Of a DNA stretch of 64,000 nucleotides, positions 47,900-57,019 are shown piece after piece. Numbering within the stretch: the first letter of the stretch is position 1; each line of letters starts with the position of its first letter. The position numbers and the translations under genes are program-made. Origin of the DNA: Alopecurus myosuroides (taxonomy: Eukaryota > Streptophyta > Magnoliopsida > Poales > Poaceae); the NCBI GenBank assembly GCA_028641055.1, contig CM054063.1:176706756-176770755 (forward strand). The letters run 5' to 3'. Under the pieces are notes generated by a model. That model saw only the letters and a list, made by a program, of their open reading frames with translations, ran no database searches and was not told the origin of the DNA.

Positions 47900-47908
47900 T
47901 ATAAAAAA
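47900..47908 (+). promoter_or_regulatory. TATA box of the Tat2 antisense gene
   Basis: TATAAAAAA, with transcription expected to start about 30 bp further on, near CCGAACCCTAACGG. It lies about 270 bp before the 5'-UTR splice donor, in the right place and orientation for the spliced gene downstream. Start site inferred, not observed. Confidence 0.6.
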
Positions 47909-47934
47909 GCCCCTTAGGAGTGACCCGAACCCTA

Positions 47935-48703
47935 ACGGCTCATTTCCTCCATTCCATTCCTTTCTCCCTCTGAGCTCTCCTTCTCCCTGAGCGCCACCAC
48001 GGAAATCCCGCGCTCGTCACCGGAACCCATCGCCGGGAGATTACGCTCCGCCACTATTCGCCCCGCACCGCCGCCAAGATCCGCCGGCGAATCCTCATCC
48101 GGCCCACCAAGAACCGCGAGGGGACACCAAGCCTGCGCCATCTGCCTCCGCAAGGCTTCCCTCAGATCTCCTCCGGTAAATCTTTTGCACCTATCAATTT
48201 GGCCTCTCAACCTTTGATTTTTTCCTCAGATTAGATCCAGATCGGTCCGCCTCGGATTTCTTGACTAGGCCGAATTAGAATACCCATAAACTCTTCTAGC
48301 TCGCACTCAAGACAAAGCGCATGCTCCAATCCGCTCCCCTACTACCCACAATCATTATTCTTGCCACAAATCCAAAAATAAAACTTCCAATCTAGGCTCG
48401 AACCACCCAAATTTTCCGCCTTCGCATCAATCACCCGGCTAGACCATTCCTTTTCAGTTACTTTTATTCACGTCTGGAACTTAAGCCGCCATCCATTGTA
48501 TTCAAAAGGCTCCTTCAACATTTAGATCCCATAAATTTCACCACAATGCCTGATACCCGGAAACTTTCAAACTTTGCTCTGCATGCTAACACCCGGATCT
48601 CCCGTAACTTTTCATACCTCAATGCTGTCCGGCCTATACTTAGCCGGCTCGCAACTTTCATGTCTTAATTTCCTTCTTACCTTGTGCTCTGCAGGTCAGC
48701 CAT
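47935..48703 (+). other. 5' UTR and 5'-UTR intron of the Tat2 antisense gene
   Basis: A probable donor CTCCG|GTAAAT at 48176 and acceptor GTGCTCTGCAG at 48694 define a 519-bp intron ending nine bases before the ATG. The first UTR exon is CT-rich, as in many plant leaders. Confidence 0.55.
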
Positions 48704-51700
48704 ATGGCTCCCAAGAAACAGGGGAAGACCCCAACCAAGGCCAAAGCCACCAACACCATTTCCGCCAACTGGGCGCGGTCTATGGTCACAAAGGCCAAGT
48801 TGGAGGAGCTGGTGGAACTGGGAATTCTTCCTCCTCAGGAAAATATCCAATGGAGGGTACCGGGTAAGGAGACCCGGCCCACCCCTACCAAAGATGAGGT
48901 AATCTGTTTCGTGGATCACGTGACCCGGGGTTTTCGACCACCGGGTCACCCCTTTTTCCGTGACATACTTAGCCACTACGGCCTTCGTGTCTTTGATACC
49001 GGACCCAACTCTGTGCTAAATATTTCCCATTTTATTGTCCTTTCCGAATCCTACTTGTGCACTCCGCCAACTCTAGCTCTTTTCATTGAGCTTTTTCAAT
49101 GCAAACCATGCCGCGAAAGCGGTGATGGGGCGCTTCTCACTTGCGGCGGGGTTTCGACCCAACGCCGCAAAAACTCTCTAATGCCACCCCTCACCCTCAA
49201 TTCCCATGTCAAGCATTGGCAGCTCTCGTACTTCTACTGCCAGGACACTTCCCCACCCGGCCAAAAGAAACTGCCGGGTTACTCGGAGGGTCTTCTTGAT
49301 ATTTCTGATAAGTTTAGCGCCTTCGCCCCTAACTCGGATAGGGAGGCAATTCAACCCTTGCTAGCCAAAATTGCTACTCTTACAGCCCAGGGCCTCATCG
49401 GGCTCAATCTAGTAAAGACCTGGGTCGATTTTAGGATTCAACCCAACTCCATCCGCACCAAGTTGATGTGCGAGTATTCAGGAGAACCTTCCGATCCGCT
49501 CCGATACTCCGATAACATCTTCGCACCTGGCGACACCCATAAAACCATCAAAGGTTTTTTGACGGAAAAGCTCGAGGTAATCCGGAACATATCCGGGTTA
49601 GAGCCCTTCACGCTTGAAAACCCCGCCCCTGAGGTAAAAGTCCGACTCTAACGCCCTTACTTTCATTCTTTCCACTTGATACAGTTGGTAACCTGTGTAT
49701 TAAAACCTTTCAGGCTAATGACGACTTTTGGAAAATCAACGCCTCCCCTAGCTCCGACAGTCCAGAGGAGCAAGAGGCCGTTCACTCGGATGAAGGTACT
49801 CTTCGAATTCTATTTGGTTCCTTCGAACTCGTCATAACCCCTTCATTTTCAACCATAACTTTGATGATATTTCAGAACAAGAGGATGATGAGGAAGAAAA
49901 CTCGGATGGCAAAGTAGAATCTGCCAGCGACGAGGACGAACCGGAACCGGCAACAAAAGCCGGATCCAAAAGAAAAGCTCAAGAGGCCCCTTCCAAGGTT
50001 TCATATCCCCTCCTCGCATTCAATTCACGTCACCTTAATGATATACCTGAGTTATTTTGACATTATTCCACTGGCCATTCTTGAAGGAGTCGCCCATGAT
50101 CAAGCGTAGGTCAACTCGAAATAACCCGGGTGACAACGTCATCAACCCGGGTATTTCTTCGACCCCCATTCGGCGGGCTGGTAATTATTCTATCTTTTCT
50201 CGGCCGGCACATTCCCCTTGAACTATTCTTATATGACATCTAACCTGACAATTTTCAGCCTCTCCCGAGTCTGATGACGGGTTTCCTTGTGACTTCGCGG
50301 TGAACACCGGGTAAGATCCCCTTCCGGACGCTCTTCCACACTTCACCACCCTTTCCTGACCGCGTATTTTAACTGCTTCTTGATAACATTTACAGGGCCA
50401 CGGTCGTCGTTAGCGACCAAGAGGGCATGGAAGACGAGGGCCCGGGTCAGGGGAGCCCGGCCGATAAGACTACTGTCGTGTCTGGCGGTGAAAAGCAAAC
50501 CTCGCCGATTAAACCGGACGCCCAAGAAACCGAGTATCCAATTGCTTCCCATGCGAGCAAGAAGAAGAAAGCCACAACCTTGGGTGCCGAAGGAGTGTCG
50601 GATTCCAATGCACAAATGACCCGGGTTCCGCCTCCTTCTAAGAAGAAAACCTCTTCTCGGAATTCCCAAGGCCCCGGGTCTTCTGATACGGGTAAAGATA
50701 CTTTTGATCAATTGATGAACACGCTCCTCACCATGAAGGCTTCAGAGGGCGATATTTTAGAGCGCATGGCTGCAGAGCACCAGGTAAAAGCGCTTGTCAT
50801 CTCATATTGCATATCTAGTCCCCAAGTTCCGAGTATGACTTGCAAAAGTTATGCTTGGTACTTCATGCCAAATTTATCTTATCATAACATCCCACTAATG
50901 CTTGCCCTCCTTTCTACTTACAGGCACAGATAACTCGGTCTGATGAAACTTTACTGAAGACCGAACAACGTCTTCTTGCCGAGATAAAACGACGGGAAAT
51001 CCTTGAGGATGACATGGAAGCTTTGAAGAAGGATGTTTCCAAATATAAGAAGAAGTGCCACACCGCTCGGACCGACTTGAAGAATTTATCGGATCAAATC
51101 ACCGACACTTACCAGATCTTACTGAGTAAGTTTTTGTCTGCCGACTAACTTCATGCTTCTTGTCATGCACCACTCTGGGTTACTGATGCCTTCTTGCTTC
51201 TGTTTCAACTGCAGGTGCCAACCTTGCACCTCCAGAGGAAGATACTATTGCCAAGGCTAGGACCCTGAAGACTGTGCTCCGGACTTTCTTTGCCGGCACA
51301 AAATTTATATTGGACGCCATACATTGGCCCACAGAAGCCTATCCGGGTGAAGAGAATCTTGTCCAAGCCTGCTCCACTGTGCCTGGCTGGATTGAACTTT
51401 GGAAACGTTCGTCCTGCCGAATTGGAATAACCCGGGCATTGACCTTGGCCAAAGCCTACTTTCCGAAGCTTGACCCGGCGAAGATAATATCCGGGTTTCC
51501 CGAGTTTAAGGCGGATGGTGCCAAATTTACGACTAAGGACTTCAAGGCCATTCAGTCAGCAGTGCGCCCCTCGGCTACCTCTTTAGCCGATAGCTTGGAC
51601 CTGAATACGCTAATGGCTGCGTATGACGCCGATGGCAAAGTTATCACAGAGGAAGCACCCCCGCCCTTGGACCTCTTGGAGAAGTGGGCTGATCACTCGG

Positions 51701-51882
51701 CCAAAAAGAAGGAGGCAACCGCGAAGAGGGAGGCCGAGTTAAAATCAGGGCCATCCGCCTCTACACCGTCCGTCCTTCCGCCCATCCGCCCTGGCGCGGT
51801 GAGTCCGGGTGGTTCTGCCAGGAAAGCTAAGCAGCAGGCCCAGGAGCAAGACCCGGAAGATCGCACTCAGGAGGCCGAGTAG
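48704..51882 (+). CDS. Tat2 antisense gene, eight exons, intact 845-residue frame
   Basis: Exons: 48704-49633, 49714-49795, 49876-49997, 50087-50180, 50259-50310, 50396-50783, 50924-51125, 51215-51882. Every intron is GT-AG, the phases agree at all seven joints, and the total is 2,538 nt (846 codons with stop). Residues 1-310 start MAPKKQGKTPTKAKATN and include EVICFVDHVTRGFRPPGHPF and VFDTGPNSVLNISHFIVLSE, the putative gypsy-type transposon domain. Residues 311-400 are acidic (EQEDDEEENSDGKVESASDE) with a basic patch (AGSKRKAQ). 400-560 are low-complexity and lysine-rich (ASKKKKATT). Exon 7 is a coiled coil (TLLKTEQRLLAEIKRREILE). The C-terminal exon is helical (TLKTVLRTFFAGTKFILDAI). It runs opposite to gag. 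Function is unknown; nuclear or RNA-binding roles are guesses. Related genes sit antisense in other Tat elements such as Grande. Confidence 0.85.
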
Positions 51883-52940
51883 GGTGATGATGTCATAATA
51901 CCGTAATCACGTGGGACCTTTTCATTTGAACTATTTATCCTGCCAATGGTGCGCTTGTGCACTTCTGATACCGATGCCATAACTTGTAATGTACTTCTAT
52001 TCGGTGACATATTTTTGCGGCTTTCCCTGCCCTTTGATAATCGTGCTATTTTGTCTGTTCTTTTGAACTTGTTCTTGATACCCAGCTTTCTTTTTACCTC
52101 CCTTTGTAAGACTCGGTTTTCCGAGACCAGGAGTTTTAATACGTGGGCTTTTTCTTTAAGTCCCCAAGACTCGGATGGTGAGGTTTTTCGAACTGCGATA
52201 GCCAAGTAGTTTGTTTCTGTTTCGAAGTCCCCCAGCCCCCATGACCCAAAGTTCGAGTAATGGGGGTGTGGCCTTTCTGAGAGAACAAATTATTTTTTAC
52301 CGAGTCGCAAACCTAAAGCCATTCCGTGTAAGTACTGAAGTTATGCTTGATAATTGTTGAGTTTCCGGCTTTTAGCCTTGTACTCTGCATAAACTTGTGG
52401 TTTAGATGACCCTTTTAACTATCTTGTACTGTAAGCCGGCTTTCGCGTGGATACCATGTTGTTACATCCATACGAGAACAGTGTCAGGCAAGTCCCATTG
52501 GGCTCCATGGCTGATTGTAATCGTAAGCGAACGAATCATGCCACTTGAGTGCGAGTCACATCAAGCTTAAGTAAGATAAGTCAAGAAAAGTTGGCTTCTT
52601 TGCCCAGTCATAAGATTGCAGCCGTGCTCGTTTGCGAGTAATCGGCCCTTATAACTTATAGCTATCTATGCCGGGTCATTCGGGTTAGTGGTTGGTTACC
52701 TGAGCAACCAACCCCCAAGACCTACATGCAATCGATGCTTTTGATGATACTGAATTATCGATGTCGCAGGGATACTACTTACTTGTAATCAGGGTGTAAT
52801 GATATAGGACTTGATAACCATCTCTTTATTGATACTAGAAATTTTGGATCAGCAGGCCGCCTCATTAAAAACCTTCCAGTCCCCTTAGGTACCCTGGGTA
52901 GGAAAAGAGCGCGTCTGAAACCTGTTGCCCGTTACATTGT
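51883..52940. other. Tat2 region between convergent antisense gene and gag-protease
   Basis: The 3' UTR of the antisense gene probably ends within the first few hundred bases. No coding remnant of RNase H or integrase is recognisable. Confidence 0.5.
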
Positions 52941-55900
52941 TTAGTTCCTCATAAGCGCTGGTCCCGGTCTGGCTTGACCAATGCACATTCTCCATATGTT
53001 GGATCTTTTCCTGATGAGTACCGGGTTTGCTAGCCAACCCGGGTGGGGTGTTCCAATGACCTGGCTGGTTGTAAGCGGCCGTGTGGCTTCTTCCTTTACA
53101 GCGGGCCGCTTGGGGGAATCATCCTCGATTAAGGCCACCATTTTAGCATCTTGCGTTGCCTTGGATTTTGTTCTTTCGCCTTCAGTACTCGGCCTTTTTG
53201 ATGTGGCTATATCCTCCGGGTCTGCTTGAGATCGGTAGTGCTTGAGTTCTTCTTTTCTACAGGCCTGCTCGGCCATTGCTGCGTCTCCTTCGTCACATTC
53301 AGCTGCTATATCTCGATTTCCATGTATGGTAATGGTCTTCTTGGGACCCGGGATTTTTAGCTGTAGATATACGTAACACGGCCTAGCCATGAATTTGGCA
53401 TAAGCCGGCCTTCCAAACAGCGCGTGATAGGGGCTGCGTAATTTCACTACCTCAAAGGTGAGCCACTCAATTCGATAGTTATCCTTTGATTCTCCGAAAG
53501 CTACCTCCAATGCGATTTTTCCCTCGGGGCATGTTGAATGACCCGGCACTATCCCATGAAAAACTGTTGAGCTTTTTTGCAGTTGAGATTCCTTGAGACC
53601 CATGCGTAGGAAGGTTTCCCAATACAGTATATTGATGCTGCTTCCACCATCCATTAAAACCTTCTTTAGTTCGTACCCATTAACTTGCGGTGCGACTACT
53701 AGTGCCAAGACTCCTGGGTGTTCCACTCTTTCCGGGTGATCCCTTCTGCTCCATGTTACCTCCTGTTCTGACCATCTCAAGTATCTCGGAACGGCTAACG
53801 AAACTGAGTTGACTGCTTGCTTCAGTATCTTTTTGTCCTTGTTAGAGCCTCCTGTGGTATGCACGTGATATTGACCCAATTGTTTGGGGTTAGCCTGGAA
53901 GCCTCCTGCCCCCCCTTGGTTATTACCTTGATTTCCAGCCGCCGGGTTACCAGCTGGGGGTGGGCCGTTGCCCGGGTTTGCCCCTGGACCCGGTCCTCCT
54001 CCCCGCCCTGCACCTCGCATAGCTCTGTGCACTTCCTCATTTTTCCATCTTTGTAAATCGGCGCACTGTTCTAGGGAGTGGTTAGCTGGCCTGCCATTCC
54101 TGCTGTGCTTCGGACATGCCATCCTGAATATGTCCCAATTGTTACCCGGCCTTGGTGGACCTTGATAGTTTCCTCCATGGTGGTTACCTCCGTTGAAATT
54201 TCCTTCTGCTCTTGGCCTTGAAGACCCGGCTTCGGTGTTGGCGACAAACTCGGAGCCTCCTTCGAAGGGGCGCTTGTTCTGGCTATTTCCATTGTTTCCT
54301 GACGCTGTTCCGTTGCCGGTTCTTCCATTACCGCTTGTGTTTGCTTTTGTCTTCTTGTCATCAGCTTCTTCTTCTGTAGTATCTGTCGCAGCGTGTTTGT
54401 TGCACGCATCCATCAATTCTCCCATTGTGACTTCCGACGCATTTCGACTGGACTTCATGCGAGTTAACTTTTGCACTAAAGGTATATACTTGCATGTTTT
54501 TGCCATGGCCTGTAGTGCATCCTTGGGCTGGATATCCGTGGATGAGTGAAGTATCTCCATAACCCGGCGCACCCAACTGCGCGCCGATTCTCCCTTCTTC
54601 TGGACGCATCGCTCTAGATCATCAATAGTGAATAATTTCCTGCAGGTCCCGTGAAAGTGCTTGATAAACGCGGTCTTCAATTCCTCCCAAGACTTGATCG
54701 ATCCCTCTGGTAGATTGGTGAACCACAATTTTGCTGCTCCTTCCGACATCATCAGATACATGAACTTGGCTTGGAGGTTCTCGGACGCGTTGCGGATTGA
54801 CATTGCCATCTCGTAACTGCTTAGCCATGTTTCGGGATCCATGGTTGGCTCATAATTCACTACTTTCCCTGGCTCTTTGAACTTTTCCGGGTAAGGTTCA
54901 GCTCTAATATTGTCCGAGAGACACTTGGGTCCCGCAAGAATGGTTGAAGCCGGCCTTGCTCTAGAAACGTGTGATGCCGCGGGGGGCGCGTCTGGGCGCG
55001 GTGCTGCGGGAGGTCCCTGCGCTGCAGACCCGGCCGCGGCCCTCCGAGCCCTAGAACTGTCCACGACGGCCTGTGCTGCCGATGCTGCCTGAGCGCGGGG
55101 AGGAGGCGGCATTTGCTGCTGCTCTTCCCTCCGCCGCGCTGAACTCGTTTGTAAATTCCCTTGCTGCTGGCTGACGTATGGCGTCCCGTGCATACCGCTT
55201 CTGTGATCCGGGTAATTGGCTTGCTGTGCCACCGCAGTGTGCAACAGCTCGATGGCTTGCCGAGTCTTCTCTGCATGGGGCGACTCTCCCACAGGTATTT
55301 GATTCAATGCGAGTGTCGCCGCATATACGTTGTCCATAGGATTGTTGTAGTGGCCGGCTGGCGTGCGGAATCGTGATGGTGGCGGCGGCAGTAGATCGTT
55401 GCCGGTTGTGACTCTAGTTTGCGGTGGGGGTAACCCGGTCCGTTCATTCGCCGGATGTGTCGCTGCTGTCGTCTGTTGGGGTGCGGTTCCCTGGTTCACC
55501 ACTGGTATCGGTTGGTCCTGAGGCGTGACGAATAAATTAGCCGGATTAATAACCCCGCCCGTTGCTGGCAACCTGGTGTGGTGCCTTTGATGTATCCTGG
55601 ACGTTTCCTCTCGAAGCCGGGTTTCCAACGCGTCTAGCTCGCGCCGTCGGGTGGCCATCCCCTGTCTATCTGCTTCCACTTGCCTTCTTTGCTGTTCCAA
55701 TGCACGACGAGCCACGTCCAGATCTCTAACACGCTCTGTCGCGTTTTCTGGGGTGATAACCGTGGCGAGGACTGTAGGATCCAAAATCAAATTATTATCG
55801 AACAGGGCCGGGTGACGCGGATTCGAGGGACCCGCCCCTGGTGTCCGGTTGGCTTGAAACCCGAACATGTTGGCGTGTTGCTCCTCATCTGCTGCGCGAC

Positions 55901-56471
55901 TGGTGACCGATGCTGACTCTCCATCGACCCGGGTCAAGACCGGGTCTCCGTTAACCGCGCCTTGTTGCTGGGCCACTGCCTGAGCCGCCCCGACTGATGC
56001 CGCGGCTGTGTTTCCTTGGTTGGCCGCGGGGGCTGCATAGACTGCAACTCGGCGCGCGATATCCGGTGTAAATTCAGGCTGTTCCTCCTCACCGTTCTCC
56101 TCATACCGGTTTTCCAGTAGATCCAGGATAGACCCGGTGTCATCTTCTCCTTGGACCCGGTCGCGTGGGGGCCATGCCGGCTCCTCCGGCTGTTCCCACT
56201 CCGCGATGGGTTCTTCTGCCGGATATGTCGTTCCCGTTGATTCTTCATCATCTGATCGGATAGACGTGGCTTTTCCTGGCATAGAATCAGATCCAACGTT
56301 GTCAGGGACCGAATTGGAAGCACATACCATACCGATGAAGACGCTGATCCGGCCGATTGTCACGACGGATCCGGTTTCGAGGTGATCCGACTCCGGCCCC
56401 CAGCCGGAATCGTCCACCACCTTTTCTCCTTCGTGGTCGATGTAGATCTCGCCGATGACAAGATTCTCCAT
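52941..56471 (-). CDS. Tat2 gag-protease polyprotein with a residual RT scrap
   Basis: The open frame runs from 56660 (inside the LTR) to 52941, 1,239 codons, with no stop. I take the ATG at 56469-56471 (MENLVIGEIYIDHEGEK) as the likely start, because the upstream part lies in the LTR and primer-binding site. Numbering from 56660: an acidic, proline/glutamine-rich N-terminal part; Gag capsid block about 590-760 (EPTMDPETWLSSYEMAMSIR, LWFTNLPEGSIKSWEELKTA); a cysteine/histidine motif CPKHSRNGRPANHSLEQC near 850; a glycine/asparagine-rich stretch; aspartic protease about 985-1110 with MDGGSSINILY and ALFGRPAYAKFM. At about 1205 a fragment HPGWLANPVLIRK-WRMCI of RT follows, then 12 residues and a stop. 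Catalytic D and G residues of the protease are present. Gag and protease may be functional; replication would need RT and integrase from elsewhere. Confidence 0.88.
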   Translation of the reverse strand: MENLVIGEIYIDHEGEKVVDDSGWGPESDHLETGSVVTIGRISVFIGMVCASNSVPDNVGSDSMPGKATSIRSDDEESTGTTYPAEEPIAEWEQPEEPAWPPRDRVQGEDDTGSILDLLENRYEENGEEEQPEFTPDIARRVAVYAAPAANQGNTAAASVGAAQAVAQQQGAVNGDPVLTRVDGESASVTSRAADEEQHANMFGFQANRTPGAGPSNPRHPALFDNNLILDPTVLATVITPENATERVRDLDVARRALEQQRRQVEADRQGMATRRRELDALETRLREETSRIHQRHHTRLPATGGVINPANLFVTPQDQPIPVVNQGTAPQQTTAATHPANERTGLPPPQTRVTTGNDLLPPPPSRFRTPAGHYNNPMDNVYAATLALNQIPVGESPHAEKTRQAIELLHTAVAQQANYPDHRSGMHGTPYVSQQQGNLQTSSARRREEQQQMPPPPRAQAASAAQAVVDSSRARRAAAGSAAQGPPAAPRPDAPPAASHVSRARPASTILAGPKCLSDNIRAEPYPEKFKEPGKVVNYEPTMDPETWLSSYEMAMSIRNASENLQAKFMYLMMSEGAAKLWFTNLPEGSIKSWEELKTAFIKHFHGTCRKLFTIDDLERCVQKKGESARSWVRRVMEILHSSTDIQPKDALQAMAKTCKYIPLVQKLTRMKSSRNASEVTMGELMDACNKHAATDTTEEEADDKKTKANTSGNGRTGNGTASGNNGNSQNKRPFEGGSEFVANTEAGSSRPRAEGNFNGGNHHGGNYQGPPRPGNNWDIFRMACPKHSRNGRPANHSLEQCADLQRWKNEEVHRAMRGAGRGGGPGPGANPGNGPPPAGNPAAGNQGNNQGGAGGFQANPKQLGQYHVHTTGGSNKDKKILKQAVNSVSLAVPRYLRWSEQEVTWSRRDHPERVEHPGVLALVVAPQVNGYELKKVLMDGGSSINILYWETFLRMGLKESQLQKSSTVFHGIVPGHSTCPEGKIALEVAFGESKDNYRIEWLTFEVVKLRSPYHALFGRPAYAKFMARPCYVYLQLKIPGPKKTITIHGNRDIAAECDEGDAAMAEQACRKEELKHYRSQADPEDIATSKRPSTEGERTKSKATQDAKMVALIEDDSPKRPAVKEEATRPLTTSQVIGTPHPGWLANPVLIRKRSNIWRMCIGQARPGPALMRN

Positions 56472-56517
56472 GCCCTTCCGAGCTTCTCCCGTGATGTAGA
56501 CACCTTTGGACGCAGGC

Positions 56518-56535
56518 CCCACGGTGGGCGCCAAC
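56518..56535 (-). other. Primer-binding site of Tat2
   Basis: On the minus strand TTGGCGCCCACCGTGGGG, one base after the LTR end. It matches the Tat-lineage consensus exactly and fixes the 5' LTR as the right-hand one. Confidence 0.92.
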
Positions 56536-57014
56536 TGTCGTGGGATAATCACGGCAGATGTTACCAGGGGTAACTGATCTTGGGGCAAGTCGACACAGGC
56601 GTTCGGGAGAGGGTTTAGCTCAAGAGAAGACATGGTACAACTTGATCTGACAGCCGGCAATCGAAGTCGCCGGATCTCTATTCTCGATACAATAACTCGA
56701 TTTAGGGTTTACACTGGATACTCGATATCTCACGATATTGCTAGGGTTCTTAGATCTCTGTCTAAACTACCTCCGGGGGTCGGTTTATAAAGCACCCGTA
56801 CCCCCTGGCTTGTCCTACAAGGCGTACCCTGAATCCTACCTAGACACGGCGCACTAACCCTAACTTGCCTTTACAGTAACCCACAATCCGGGTCATTGGG
56901 CCTACAAGCTTAGGCCTTCACAAGTTTCCCTATCCTTAGCCGGATCCTGCACATCATCCCTTGAGCCGGGTTATTCCTTGGAGCTTGGCCTACCGGGTTA
57001 GCATCCCCCTGTCA
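56536..57014 (-). repeat. 5' LTR of Tat2
   Basis: 479 bp, same length as the left LTR. On the minus strand TGACAGGGGGATGCTAACCC to ATCCCACGACA. A TATA box, TTTATAAACC on the minus strand, lies near 56784-56791. Confidence 0.93.
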
Positions 57015-57019
57015 CCAGT
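57015..57019. repeat. Target-site duplication of Tat2, right copy
   Basis: CCAGT, identical to 47032-47036. Confidence 0.9.

Larger units (their letters stand above)
47037..57014 (-). mobile_element. Tat2: complete, young, non-autonomous Tat-lineage Gypsy element
   Basis: Two 479-bp LTRs in direct orientation, a primer-binding site, an intact gag-protease ORF, a scrap of RT, and a spliced antisense gene. Nearly all of RT, both RNase H domains and integrase are missing. Total 9,978 bp, flanked by CCAGT on both sides. The minus orientation is fixed by the primer-binding site next to the right LTR. It inserted in an exon of the Tat1 antisense gene. Confidence 0.93.
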
